Assembly: GCF_004011695.2 (NCBI RefSeq)
Contig: NC_082410.1
Location: 992,001 to 1,056,000 of the forward strand
DNA from: Ascochyta rabiei
Taxonomy: Eukaryota; Ascomycota; Dothideomycetes; Pleosporales; Didymellaceae
Reading direction: 5' to 3'
Length of the DNA: 64,000 nt
Within the stretch, counting starts at the first letter, position 1. Every line of letters begins with the position of its first letter. A model generated the notes under the pieces. That model was not told the origin of the DNA. It saw nothing but the letters and a program-made list of their open reading frames with translations, and made no database searches. The translations under genes were made by a program, and so were the position numbers. This document shows positions 1 to 11,561 of this stretch, in pieces.

Positions 1-1952
1 GGTCGATCTCTTACAATCGCGAACCTCAGCAGACCAAGGGGGTGTCGTCTGGTCCAAATCCAGCCTCACAAATAATGTCACTGTACAGCTTGCCGCCACT
101 GAGCACGCCGGGATGTACGTCTATACCTTTCCCAAATCTACCAACGGGTCATTATCTGTTGTGGTTGACGTTTCCCATGTACTGCCAAGTTTGAGAGGCC
201 TTGGTTGGGAGTAACATTATTCTGGTGGTACATTTGAACTCTTTGGTGACGGCCAATACGAAGGTTCGGGCACTTATAACAACGGTTGGAACCTCTTGCT
301 AGACTGGACAATCTTTTTCTGTGGAAGATTTAACGAAAGGGCCACGAGCTCAAGGACCTTTGTTGAGAATCTCGTCTTTAATACCAACTTTACTTATGTC
401 GTGGAAACTGCTCGCCTTGGAGGTGTCTTTAGCTTCACTGGGACTGAAATTACATCCCGCGTGGGTATCTCTTTTCTGTCAACTACCAAAGCTTGTCAGA
501 ACCTAGATGATGAGACGATGGAATTCGGACATCTTCAACAACATTCAGATATCTTTGAATGACACTGACGACCTGCAACTCCATACAGCTCACTGTATGG
601 CATGTTCCTCCTACCGTTCAACGAGACAGGGAAAAACCCCGGGCGGAGCAGTAACAAACCATATTATGATGATGTTTTCACCCTCTGGGATACTCACCGA
701 TGCCATACATCACTCTTCCAGATCATCCAGCCCACCGCGCACGAGGTATTCATACGATCTCTCATTGACATCTGGCGGCATGATGGCTTTATGCCTGATA
801 CCCGATCTTCCAATTTCAACGGACGTGTTCAAGGTGGCTCGAACGCTGACAATGTTCTGGCAGATGCCTACGTGAAGGGTGTCAGAGGAGCAGTAAACTG
901 GGAAGATGTGTTCTCTGCCATGCAAACAGACGCCGAAGTTACGCCATCACCCAACAATGATCCAAAAGCCCCTGACTCGTCTACCAAGAAGGGCAGAGGC
1001 GCGCTTCCAGATTGGCTGCAGTACGGCTATATCACGCCGCAATTCACTCGTGCAGTATCTCGAGCCGTACTCTGCAAACGACTTCAGTCTCTGCCAGGTC
1101 GCCATCGGGCTAGGGAAAACCGAGCAGGCAGTCACGTACTCAACCGCTCGCGCAACTGGCGGAACCACTGGAACCCCAACGCTATATCGGAGAAACACAC
1201 CGGTTTTATGGTCCCTAGACAAGCAAATGGGATATTTGTTCCACAGGACCCGCAGGACTGTGGAGGTTGCTACTGGGGGGATGCGTACTATGAAGATAAC
1301 GCCTGGATCTACAGTATGGACGCGATCCATGATGTGGCAGAACTCAAGAAGCGAACTGGTGGCAATGAGAGGTTTGTTGACCGCTTGAACCAGCTGTTCG
1401 ATCTTGATATCTTCAATGCTGGCAACGAGCCAGGCTTCACGAGCCCGTACCTGTACAACTTTGTCGAGGGCCAACAGTGGAGAAGCGTCGAGAGAGGTCG
1501 AGCGATCAGCAAGCTGTATAATTCAGGTGCAAGTGGATTGCCTGGTAACTCGGATGCCGGGGCGATGGAGAGTCTTCTGGTGGTAAGTTGAAAAAGTTTC
1601 GGAATTCTTCGTTGCTCTATGCTGACATTGTGGGACAGTGGCAGGTGATCGGTCTTTGGTCCATGACGGGGCAAGCGACTTTCCTTATTCTCGCTCCGTG
1701 GTTCGACAAGATAACGATCAGTCTCGGGGCGACAAGACGCTAATTATATTGACAACTGGTGGTGATCGTGATAATGCACACTACACCCAGGAGTTGAAAG
1801 TCAATGGCGAGCCATGGGATAAGTCATGGGTAACTTGGAAGGACATCTTTGCTACCGGGGGCAATTTGGACTTTGTTCTTGGAGCTGACAAGGTTGAATG
1901 GCCGACTGGTGATCTGCCCCCAAGTCCAGCTTCCGGAGAGGCGTCTTCTTAG
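1..1952 (+). pseudogene. GH92 exo-alpha-mannosidase pseudogene (5' end beyond window)
   Basis: Homology to fungal glycoside hydrolase family 92 (Ca-dependent exo-alpha-mannosidases, normally secreted) runs the whole length but in changing frames. Frame 2 reads from base 2, with TAA at 212-214 where the family has Gln (W-E-stop-H-Y). It continues to LDDE near 514, then frame 0 (RWNSDIF) to about 585, then frame 2 again with YYDDVFTLWDTHRC, SNADNVLADAYVKG, NWRNHWNP, CGGCYWGDAYY and GLPGNSDAGAMES. Inside that stretch, 1071-1137 is again in frame 0. A normal intron at 1583-1638 is still visible. The following exon starts WQVIGLWSMTGQATFL and breaks frame once more near 1730, before GDKTLIILTTGG. 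The end is TGDLPPSPAS and a stop at 1950-1952. With one nonsense codon and at least five frame breaks it cannot make a full enzyme. Sequencing error is an unlikely source for all of these. Confidence 0.88.
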
Positions 1953-2751
1953 TGGGGGACACCCACAGACTGTATCAGATGAGCAATACGACGGAGTAGA
2001 GGTGTTAGTGTGTAACGAGGCTTTCAAGCGATAGAGGCCCTCAAATCTAAAGCCGCATTGTGGCATGGTGACACAAAGATGCTTGGAACAGGTGATGTCT
2101 AAATCTCTCAGCTCTTTGCCATGCTTGCTTGTTGGATCCGAACGGCAAGGACCTCCCTGCGCTTCCCCGCGCAATCACTCCACACTCACCACCGGACATC
2201 CTACTCTCTTTTCCACAACAACGGACCGCATGAACAAGATACACTGCTGGGCGCCGATGCGCGAAAAGCAGAAGGCTCTTAGTTCGTTCTAGACCGCCGA
2301 CAGTTGCCTCAAAGGCAATCGCGCGCTATTCGCCGGTTGCATCGTTTCTCTTGGCTTTCGCCGCCCAGCGATTCACGCGCGTTGCGCCACCAGGGTATTG
2401 ATCCCACCATGCCCAGTGAACACTGGCTTCTTCACCGCCTGGAGTGCAGGACTTCCCCATTAATCTATACCACGAGGCCCTCCTCAGTTGTCACATGGCC
2501 TGCACGCACCCTTGACAAAGCCCTCACTGGCGACCGCTGCCCTGCATATGCCCAACCGCAAGACACGCCTGTAGAATCGAAGGTCACGTATTCGTCGTGC
2601 ATGCTGGGCTGACGCTGCGTCCTGGCCCAAGCTCCAGCTTCTGACAGCTATTTGATACTTTCACGTTCCCACGACTTCTTCTGGGGTCAGACACCTGCTG
2701 CAACTTTTGAGTCTGGGGTTTAGCCTCTCCACAAGACCCCACCTGTTCGTC
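1953..2751. other. Intergenic region between the GH92 relic and the antiporter
   Basis: About 800 bases with no open frame that resembles a known protein. The right part presumably holds the promoter and leader of the antiporter gene, including a pyrimidine-rich stretch around 2660-2700. I see no RNA gene or repeat. Confidence 0.5.
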
Positions 2752-5588
2752 ATGTCGTCGACATTAGCTTCATCGGCCGTCGCATCGGCGACGGCTGTCG
2801 CAAAGGCACCACCACAGGGTGGTGTGCTTGAGGGTGTCAATCCTGTCCATTTTGATGCCAAGAATCCTATCATCCTATTCATCGTCCAGGTATGTCGTTC
2901 TGATCCGAGCAAGCTATTTACCGTGCTGAGCATGGACAAAACAGGCCTCAATCATCATCATATTTTGTCGCGCCCTTAACTGGCCTCTCGCGAAGATGCG
3001 CCAGCCTCGTGTCATATCCGAAATCATTGGCGGCATTCTGCTCGGACCTTCCGTGTTTGGTCGCATCCCAGGATTTTCAGAGTCTATCTTTCCAGCTCAG
3101 TCGATGACCAATCTGAACCTTGTCGCCAATCTCGGTCTTACACTGTTTCTCTTCATTATTGGGCTGGAAGTAGATCTACGCTTTCTACTCAGCAACTGGA
3201 AGGTGGCCCTCAATGTTGGTATAGTCAGCATGGCTATCCCGTTTGGCATGGGATGTGCCATTGCCGTTGGACTCTACGAGTTCAAGAATGAGCCAGGCAT
3301 GGTGGAAATTGACTTCGCTATCTTTATGTTGTTTATTGGTGTAGCTATGGCTATCACTGTAAGTGCACCCACAAACATTTAAACATACATCACTGACGTA
3401 TTCAGGCCTTCCCTGTGCTCTGTCGTATCCTCACAGAACTCAAACTTCTTATGACCCCGGTCGGTGTCATTGTACTGTCGGCCGGTGTGGGCAACGATGT
3501 TGTTGGCTGGGTTCTTCTTGCCTTGTGTGTTGCCCTTGTCAATGCAGGCTCAGGTCTCACAGCACTCTGGGTGCTTTTGACGTGTGCAGGCTATATGCTG
3601 TTCCTGATATACGCAATTCGACCCGTATTTGTATGGGTTTTGCGTAGATCTGGAGCTCTCCAGGATGGTCCCAGCCAGGGGATTATCAGCCTTACACTCA
3701 TTATCGCCTTGGGCTCCGCCTTCTTCACTGGCATCATCGGTGTACATCCCATCTTCGGAGCTTTTATGGCAGGTCTTATCTGCCCTCACGAGGGCGGTTT
3801 TGCCATCAAGGTCGCTGAGAAGATTGAAGATCTGATTGGCGCTTTGTTCCTGCCCTTGTACTTCACGCTTTCCGGACTCAATACCAATATTGGTCTTCTC
3901 GACTCCGGAATTGTTTGGGCCTATGTCGTTGGTGTAGTCGCTGTCGCCTTCTTCTCAAAGTTCATTGGCGCTACACTAGCAGCGCGGTCAACGAAGATGT
4001 TGTGGCGCGAGTGCTTTGCGATCGGATCTTTGATGAGTTGCAAGGGTCTTGTAGAGCTGATTGTCCTAGTAAGTTCCCCTCAAATCCAACCACTAGGCGA
4101 AGCTGACATCTGCAGAACATTGGACTTAATGCTAAGATCCTCAGCACGCGAACATTCACTATCTTCGTCGTCATGGCCCTCGTCACGACATTTGCGTCGG
4201 CTCCCTTGACCATGTACTTTTACCCACCTTGGTACCAGAAGAAGGTAGAGGCCTGGCGCCGTGGTGAGATCGATTGGGACACTGGTAAGCCTCTGGACGG
4301 TACCGATAATGTCCAGGATGGCATCCACTACGACAAATTGGCGGCCGAGAAGATCAAGCGAGTCACAGTATATTTGCGTCTTGACAGCATGCCTAATCTG
4401 CTTGCTTTCACGTCGTTGTTTGGAGGATCTCAGAAGCCTGCGCCAAAGGTCCACCCTTCGATCGCCGCCAGCACAAGCAAAGAAAGTGGCGAATCCTCTT
4501 TGGATGAAGTCGCTCCCAATCGACCTGTCGAGGCGTATGGTCTGCGCCTGCTCAACCTGACAGATCGCGGCTCGTCCGTCATGCAGGTCTCCGAAATGGA
4601 AAGCTACACAGCCTACGATCCCGTTGTGAACACGTTTCGCACCTTCGGCCGCCTACACAACCTCGCCGTCAGCGGCGAAGCCCTTGTCGTCCCTGAGTCC
4701 TCTTTCGCCGAAACCCTCAGCACCCGCGCTTCAGACTCGAATCTGCTCCTCCTTCCGTGGAGCGAAACAGGCGGTATGTCGGAACAAGCTATCATTGAAG
4801 ACAAAGGCACCAAGAACAAGCTTGCGGCATCGTCTTATATTGCATTCGTAAACTCCACATTCGAACAATCCAGTATCCCCGTTGCGGTCCTCGTGAACAA
4901 GAATTTTGGCGGCAGCAAGAACAAGGACCGTAAACAAGGGCTCAGACTCACGCGCACATACAGTAGCGTGAGCTTGCATGCAGACCAGGCCGTCACAGCG
5001 CCCATTGCAGACCGCAGCCACCACATCTTCTTCCCCTTCTTTGGCGGCAACGACGACCGTGCTGCGCTTCGCCTCGTCCTTCAGCTTGCGGAGAACGCGC
5101 AGGTCACTGCTACGCTCGCGCATTTCGATGTGCCCGACCAGTATCTCGGGCCACCCGCAGCCTCTACCTCTACGTCGACCATAGCAACTGCAAGCAAAGC
5201 CGCCGGCGAAATAGTAGTCACAACCAGCACGACAGCACCATGCACGCGCGAGCAAGACGCCGCTTTCTTCGCCTCTCTGCGCGCCTCTCTGCCTGCCGAG
5301 CTAGCCAACCGCGTCGTTTTCGAAACCGTCACTTCGGCGCAGCCCGTCACGGATGTGCTTGCACGCGCAAGCATCGAGGTTGGACAAGCGCCCAAGAACG
5401 CGGGAGATTTGATTGTGCTAGGGCGCAACATTGGTAGGAACAGCGCGCTGGGATCGGACAATGCAGACGAGATCCGCAGCGTCTCGAGCGCGTCGAGCAC
5501 CCTGGGCTTGTTGGCTGAGAAGGTGTGGGAGCGCAAGCTGGGCGCTAGTGTGCTTGTTGTCCAGGCTGGTTCTTGTGTTACGAGCTAG
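2752..5588 (+). CDS. KHA1: K+/H+ antiporter, Kha1-type (CPA2 family)
   Basis: Exons 2752-2889, 2945-3358, 3406-4068 and 4116-5588 join in phase to 895 residues, close to yeast Kha1 (873). Residues from about 40 to 440 are a Na+/H+-exchanger domain with many hydrophobic helices, including QPRVISEIIGGILLGPSVFG, FLFIIGLEVD and MSCKGLVELIVLNIGLNAKIL; the last motif reads across intron 3. The remaining 450 residues are a soluble tail, rich in Ser/Thr/Ala in places, as in Kha1. The family exchanges K+ or Na+ for H+ in Golgi-type endomembranes and supports growth at high pH; that role here is inferred from homology. The start is the first ATG, immediately followed by a Ser/Ala-rich N-terminus, and intron 1 falls within the first membrane segment. 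A short 3' region separates it from the convergent DnaJ gene. Confidence 0.93.
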
Positions 5589-5921
5589 TGTGTGACTTAC
5601 AACGAGCTGTTTTCTGTTTTGCTTTTTGCATGGTCAGTTGTAGGCGTTGGTGGTTCATTCGTGACGTTTGTCCACAATCTCACATTTGTCTGTAGCCAGG
5701 ACTGGGCTGAGAAATTAATGAACGCATCTCGAGGACAGCATAAGCGTGAAGGAAGCGTGAGCGAAGAGCGAGGAGTGTAAATGTCGGCCATGCATCTGCC
5801 TCTGTTTATTCCAATTCAGGCCATCTTTGAAAGGGAATCTATGGATATCACGAAGAAAAGGTATGCAACAAGAAGATGAAGAGAGAAGACGGAGGGCTGC
5901 AAACGAACGAGCAAGCAGAGT
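5589..5921. other. Convergent 3' region
   Basis: About 330 bases between two tail-to-tail genes. It should hold both 3' untranslated regions and poly(A) sites. No gene, RNA or repeat is visible. Confidence 0.5.
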
Positions 5922-7819
5922 CTATGCTTTCTCCTTCTCCTTCTCCTTCTCCTTCTCCTTCTTCTTGTCCTTCTTTTCGTGGTGGTGTTTGTCATGCTTG
6001 CTTTCCTTCTTCGCGGCTGCCTCGGCCATGAGCTGCTCAAAGGCCATAAAGTCGCCTTCTTCTTCTGGGTCACGCTCAGCCTGGATGGTGTGTCAGCAGT
6101 TGTTCCGGTATGAATGTAGTGTAGGGCATAGAAATGGCTTACCTTCTGGCACATCTCGCCAATGATGACAAGTGCATGTGCCCTCTCCACGCGCTTCTCC
6201 AGCTTAACCTTCTTATCGTTAAGCACCTGGTCGCACACGTCTCTCAGCACGCTCTGGATCTCGAACTTGCTGCCCCTCCACGCCGCGGCGAGGATCTTGC
6301 CTGTGACCTTCTTCTCGTATTCTGCCTTCTTCTCGTCGGTCCAGGCCTCGCCGCCCTGCTCTTCCAGTTTGGCCATTTCCTCCATGGTGAGTTGAGCATC
6401 GATGGCTGCACTCATGGTGTTCCATGTGTCCTTGACGAGTGTGCCCTTGTCCTTGATGCGGCTGAAGAAGCCAGAAATGCCGAGGAACTTTTGCGATTTG
6501 AGGAAGGATGAGGCCTTCATGAGGTATGTTGTGCCGATTGCGTGGAGAATCTCAAGACCGAAGGACTCCATTTTCAGGTTCTCAATCTCAAGGGCGATCT
6601 TGTCTTTGAAAGCTTTGGTGACGTCGGTGGCCTTGTCGGTCTCTGTCCACAGTGAGATGCGCTCGGTGAGCTTCTTGGAAAGGTTGGCAACGCGCTCGTC
6701 GCGGATTTTCTTGCGCTCCAGCTCGTATGCAGCAAGCTCTTCGCGCTGCTCTTTTGTGAGACCGCCCTTCTTGTTCTTCTCCTTGTTCCTGAGCTCCTTC
6801 TCGGCATCGGTCATGTTGGCTGCCTCCATACGTGCGTCCTCCTCGGTCCTGTCCATGATCGCAGGTCGGATTGGAATGCCGCGCTGCTTGGGTATGCTTG
6901 CACCGGACGACGTGCCGGCAGCAGCAGCAGCAGCAGCAGCAGGTGGGACGGTCGAGGATGTGTCGGCAACGGGCTCAGCGTACGCTGGCGGTGGTGCAGC
7001 ATATGCTGGCGGCGCATCACTACCGTGCTGAGCTGCGGCTCGCTCTGCTGCGGCTTCGGCCTCTTTCGCTTTGGCGCCAGCACTGGGCTCAGCGCCAGCC
7101 GTTGCAGCCGAGGCGTCTGCTGCAGGTGTTGTGCCGGTCGTCTGGTCCGCAGCGGCGGATGCAGAGCCACCAGCGGCAGCTTCTGCTCGTGCTGCCTCTG
7201 CCTCTGCGGCCTCTTGCTCCTCCATCTCACGCATGGAGATCTCCATGGTCTTGGTGAGGTCTTTCATGAGAGAGATTTCTCCAATCCTACATCTGTCAGT
7301 ATCCGGCTCTATCATCATCTCTCTGGGAGCATCATACCAGTCCAAGAAAGCCTCTCCACCAAAGATCATGGTGAAGAACTCAGACGGATCCTCTGCCAAC
7401 GAGTTAGCATGCTGCAACCACACGGTATCTTCAGATTCTCATACCGAATCCACTCTGAGGTACAGCACCCTCCTTTCCATACTTGTCGTAGTTTGCGCGC
7501 AGCTGGTCGTCGCTGAGCACCTGATATGCTTCTCCAATCTGTTGTCATATGAGCCCCGCTATTCTCGCAAACCCGCCGGCGCAGTCAGAGCGACTGTGCC
7601 TGTTGGTAATGACGTACTTCCTGGAACTTTGCGTGTGCGGTTTCATCGCCGGGGTTCTTGTCTGGGTTCTGTCAGGCCTGCCGTCGTTGCCGGGGGTAAC
7701 CCGCGTGGTTTACCTGGATGCAGTTTGATCGCAAGTTTGCGGTATGCCTTCTTGATTTCCAGCTCGGTAGCTGTAGGCGGTACGCCCAAGGCGTCGTAGT
7801 AGGCGGTTTCGAGCACCAT
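5922..7819 (-). CDS. DnaJ co-chaperone with DnaJ-X domain (Caj1/Djp1 type)
   Basis: Exons (minus) 7819-7714, 7661-7618, 7538-7445, 7392-7338, 7286-6143 and 6080-5922 give 533 residues. Residues 6-70 form a J domain; its HPD motif (34-36) is split by intron 1, with CCA G|AC across the junction. A short G/F-like linker with [12 protein letters not shown] follows. Then comes an Ala/Pro-rich spacer with an Ala run encoded by a GCT tract, and a DnaJ-X domain at roughly 270-470 ([37 protein letters not shown]). The C-terminus is a Lys/Glu repeat ending in Ala-stop. J proteins of this type stimulate Hsp70 ATPase; Djp1 acts in peroxisomal protein import and Caj1 binds membranes through its lysine tail. 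Which of these this one matches is not decided by the sequence. Five short introns, four of them packed into the first 300 coding bases. Confidence 0.9.
6918..6942. repeat. GCA/GCT trinucleotide tract (poly-Ala coding)
   Basis: An uninterrupted GCA run on the plus strand. It reads as GCT on the coding minus strand and adds eight or so consecutive alanines to the spacer of the DnaJ-X protein. Confidence 0.85.
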
Positions 7820-8408
7820 GTTTACGAGAGAATAACGTGGAGAGGGAGAGTGAGAAAGTCGGTGGGATAAGTGCAAGCCGTTGGGCTCAATTTGGCCCGC
7901 ACGCGCCACACTATTACGTCGCTAGGCAGAGGCGCAACCGACTCTTCACATGGCAACGGAACAGCGGAACGCACGGCTGGGGCACAACAACGACATGTCT
8001 GGGGCCTGTCATGTCTGCTAACATGCACAAACAAATATTTTCTAGGCGAAAGTGTCCTTCAAAATGCTCATACTCGCTCAGTCGTAAACTTGCTAAGTAA
8101 AAGAGTCCACACCTATCAAAATTGAGGATCCCAAACCCACCGTCCGAGCTGCATAACTCGTCGTGACCATGCTTATATCATGTCAGACCCCAAGATGACC
8201 AATCGCCGCCCCATGCAGACGCCGTGCTAGAAACCCAATTCCGTAATCATGATCGATACGTGAAAATGCTTTTGGGAAAATCGGGTAGTAAATTACGTTC
8301 GAGCGCAGTCCGAGTAAAGACTACGCCACAACGAGATTGAAAAGAGAAACCGCAGAGGCGGACCTCTACTCCAACCATATCCGCAAACTCAACACCTCTG
8401 TCGGGTGT
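7820..8408. other. Promoter region of the DnaJ gene and 3' region of eIF4E
   Basis: About 590 bases between two tandem minus-strand genes. The left part is the DnaJ promoter/leader and the right part the 3' trailer of eIF4E. No open frame resembling a protein and no RNA gene were recognised. Confidence 0.5.
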
Positions 8409-9297
8409 TTAGACGGTGAACTTGGCCTTGGCACGGGTGCTGCCAGAGTGGGCAGCATCAGTGTGGCCTGAGAACTCGACGGGCTCATTCTCCTTGAGCT
8501 GGAGAGCCTGCTTGAATCGCTTGCCGATCTTCTGGAGTGTCTCCTTGCCTTGTTCTTGTGTCCTGCCCTTGCCTGACTCACCAGGAATGGCACGGCCAAC
8601 CGAGCGTGTCCACAGACCAATACGGTAGAATCCTCGCCTCACGTTGACGACCACACCCATGACCTCGTTGTCGTCCTCATCCTCGAGATTCTCGCCGATG
8701 GCAGCCAGCATGACGTGGAGCCAGAGCGCATCGATGTTGATGGCCTTCTTGTCCTTGAATTGGAATGCCCACTTGCCGCCGTGCTTGTTCTGCGAGTCTT
8801 CCCACTCAGGGCGGACGTTCCTCTTGAAGAGGTGGTAGTCAGACTTGAGCGCCAAGTCAGATGTCGGTGTGATGTTGTTCTAAAGAGTGGGTTAGCTGAC
8901 TCCATCCACTATTCGCAACTGCAAATCCGGCGGACGTACGTAGATGCCCCAAAATTCCTCGACGGAGTCGAATGAAATGACCTCCTTGAGCAGCTCGGCC
9001 CAGTTGTCACCCTGTTTTTGTCAGCGAGGCTCCTCGACGTGCGTCATAACTTGTCCCACATACCTTTCCGCTTGGGGGCTTAGTGAACCACAGAGTCCAT
9101 GTGTTCATGAGCGGGTGCTTGACGTTGAAATTCTCGGGGTCGTGGAAGACGGTGCGGACAGCGTTGTCATCTGCGGTGGCGCCGGTAGACGACTTTTCCT
9201 GGCCCTCAGAGGACGAGTTGCCATCGACAGGCGAGATGGGGATCGTGTCCAGCGGGACCTGCTGGGAGGGGTTCGGTGCGGTGGCGACGTCGGCCAT
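8409..9297 (-). CDS. eIF4E: Translation initiation factor eIF4E (mRNA cap-binding protein)
   Basis: Exons (minus) 9297-9064, 9011-8940 and 8879-8409 give 258 residues. The core is typical eIF4E: HPLMNTWTLWF, then across intron 1 SGKGDNWAELLKEVISFDSV, EEFWGIYNNI across intron 2, GGKWAFQFKDKKAINIDALW, and RRGFYRIGLWTR before a basic loop. The conserved tryptophans that stack on the m7G cap and the acidic residue after WLHVMLAAIGE are present. It binds the 5' cap and eIF4G in the cytoplasm. The start chosen is the ATG at 9297, which gives a short Ser/Pro/Asp-rich N-terminus (MADVATAPNPSQQ) as usual for the family. The frame stays open upstream to 9693 through a 9-nt repeat, so a longer form cannot be excluded; see the separate entry. 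Confidence 0.94.
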
Positions 9298-9427
9298 TGT
9301 GGTAGTGGTGGATGTGGTGGATGTGGTGGATGTGGTGAAAGTGGTGAAAGTGGTGAAAGTGGTGAAAGTGGTGAATGTGGTGAATGTGGTGAATGTGGTG
9401 AATGTGGTGAATGTGGTGAGAGGTGGT
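9298..9427. repeat. 9-nt minisatellite upstream of and in frame with eIF4E
   Basis: Tandem 9-mers of the form GTGGTGAAT, GTGGTGAAA and GTGGTGGAT on the plus strand, about a dozen copies. On the eIF4E strand they read as repeated Phe-Thr-Thr or Ser-Thr-Thr codons that run straight into the ATG at 9297. Variants are grouped in blocks (GAT, then AAA, then AAT), which is what stepwise slippage or unequal exchange produces. Confidence 0.9.
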
Positions 9428-9910
9428 GGTGTTGTTGAGTGGAGCTGCGAGGTGCAGACGATCGTATGCGAGCGCGGAGGTGTTGGTGGGTGGGTCGGGG
9501 GCGGAGGAGGGGTCGTTGAAGTCGCGCCGGGCGATTCTCCAAGGATGAGTAGTCGCGGAGGGGTTCTGCCTGGATTGCTGCAGAAGGCGAGGGCGGTGTA
9601 TGCGCGTGAAGTAGTTGCGGTCAGCGTGTCTTTCATTTTTCGCTTGAACAACGGAAGTTGGGAACGATGGCGCCAAGCCACACTAACGCCCAAACACCAT
9701 GTGAGAGAAGCTCATTGTTACAGACCGCGTTCGGGCTCGTGTGTGCAAAGCGCGTCTCAAGATCAATCACTTGCGTGTCTTTGTTGTCAGCCCAGAGTCA
9801 TGGCTGTTTAGGATGCATTAGGATTGACTGTGTTTCTGCGTCTACGAAAAAAAAGTATGTCGCTGCCATTATAATACATGTGGGCATAAAGTTTATCATT
9901 CCTTGGCTGC
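9298..9910. other. eIF4E leader/promoter with repeat, and ERG9 3' region
   Basis: The part next to eIF4E carries a 9-nt minisatellite (9298-9427) in an open frame that continues to 9693 without a stop. The rest is the 3' trailer of ERG9, with an A-rich stretch at 9846-9853. No separate gene was recognised. Confidence 0.6.
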
Positions 9911-11561
9911 TTACAGCTCGCTCTTCTCGGTCACGACCTTGACTGCTTCGACTACCTTGGGCTCTGCCCAACCCATCAGCTCTCTCACCTGCTGCTTCAT
10001 CTCGTAGTAGGCGATATCGAAGCGAGCACCAGCCAGATAAGCGACAAAGATCTAGAAGGTTGTTAGAAGACATGTTTCGCAGACGATCCGTACCACTTAC
10101 CATGGAGCCTGTGATGATGAGCACAGTGATGATGATGGCCGTCGTCATGTAGATGAGATCCCACTTGTCCTCGTACGCCTGCTTCTTTGCCTTCTCGGCC
10201 TCCTCGACGCTAGCAGGCGACTTCTGGTCAATAGGCGGCTTCTGCGACGGGAAGATGGACTCGACAAACTGCTCTATCTGTAAAGGATTTAGCGCGCAGT
10301 CGTTGCAAGGAACAGTGACAGCTTACCCTTCCGATGGTGATGCTGATCTTCAGGAAGTTGGGGTCGTGTGGGTTGTTCTTCTTTGCGATCTTGCGAGCGT
10401 ACCGCTTGAATACCTCGCAGACCATCTGGAGATTTTGCGATGACTCGACCATCAACTGGCAGGCCTCGCCCTTTGTGATCTTTACGTTCTTCTCGAAGAT
10501 GTCGTAGTTCTGGAAGCAGGCATTCAGCGTTGCAATAGCCATGGTCTGAGGGATAGCACAGAAATTAAAGACACTCTGCTCCCTGAGACCGGCCAGGTAG
10601 TACAGGCAGTCGTCTGCACGTGTCAGAGCTGTGTAGATCATCTCCGAGCTGCAGTCCAGGGCCTTTTGCTTGTTCTCGGGCTTGAAAAGATCTTCGAAGG
10701 TGTCGACGTGTTTGGACCAAATCTCCCTGGGCCAGAATCGGCGCTTGTCGTCCAGATCCTCCTTGATGTCACGGGTGATGTTGACCTGCTGGAGGAACTG
10801 GCCCATGGACTCCATGAGCTCCGGCTTCTTCAGCAGCGCAACATTGGCAAGACCAGCCTCTACGAAGAGGCGGGTCAGGCCTTCGCCGACGAGACCTGCA
10901 ACGTAGTGGCAGTATAGCTCGTAGTCGCGGATGGTGTTGACGCCGACCAGGTTGTGCTCCGCGTTGTTGGCGTAGTCTGCCATGCCATTGCCCATGCGCT
11001 TGGTGATGTCCTTGATGATGTCCCTGTACGCTGGCTTGATGTGCTTGAACTCCTCAATGACCACATTGAACTCGACCAGGAGCTGCCTGTCCTTTTCGTC
11101 CGGCCCGTTCTCCTTGAACGTCCAACCATCCTGCTCCAAGACGTTGTGGAAGTCTCGTAGGATTGGCTCCTTCTTCTCGAGGGGAATGGTCATGTCATCC
11201 TCGACGGTATCGAGTCCACGGAGGATGAGGTAGAACAGCGCGACGGGAACGAGCAGCTCGGGGTGCAGCTCCATGATGACGGCCGCGAAACTGCGACTCG
11301 TCAGGTTGAGGAAGTGGAAGCATCGCTTGAGGTTTTCCGAGTCTTTGTCTTCGTTGCGCTCGTGGACGGGGTTGTGCCAGACTTTCCTGCGCAGTGTGTC
11401 AACGGGGAGGTTCTAGGGGAGCGTGTCTTCAGAGCGCGGCGCGGGGCAGGGCAGGGCAGGGCAGGGCAGGGGAGGGGATGTAGCTCTTACCACTGGATGA
11501 TTGAGCGCAATTCGTTCGGGTGGAGCACATAGTAGGCAATGCTCTTGGGACTCGGCACCAT
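9911..11561 (-). CDS. ERG9: Squalene synthase (farnesyl-diphosphate farnesyltransferase)
   Basis: Exons (minus) 11561-11491, 11386-10327, 10277-10101 and 10051-9911 give 482 residues (yeast Erg9 has 444). It condenses two farnesyl diphosphates to squalene, the first committed step of ergosterol synthesis, at the ER membrane. Visible motifs are the Asp-rich DTVEDD at 83-88, [13 protein letters not shown], and a second Asp-rich segment in [16 protein letters not shown]-terminal hydrophobic anchor lies at about 417-441 and reads across intron 3 ([14 protein letters not shown] then IFVAYLAG). The start [20 protein letters not shown] matches the N-terminus of fungal orthologues. Intron 1 (11387-11490) is longer than its neighbours because it carries a GGGCA repeat. 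Confidence 0.96.
11443..11477 (+). repeat. GGGCA tandem repeat with G-quadruplex pattern, in ERG9 intron 1
   Basis: Seven consecutive runs of three or four G separated by CA or A. This satisfies the usual G3+N1-7 quadruplex rule. It sits wholly inside intron 1 of ERG9, with the G-rich strand being the template strand of that gene. Confidence 0.85.

Noticed and set aside
947..1474. 175-codon minus-strand frame over the GH92 relic
   Set aside because: No protein-like features; the plus strand shows GH92 similarity in pieces.
1..2751. RIP-mutated transposon remnant at the left end
   Set aside because: Base composition is normal, no terminal repeats or transposase similarity are seen, and the decay is mostly by indels in a GH92 gene.
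5827..7799. Plus-strand frames of 112-242 codons opposite the DnaJ gene
   Set aside because: Shadows rich in Ser, Phe, Ala and Cys from the coding and repeat composition of the minus strand.
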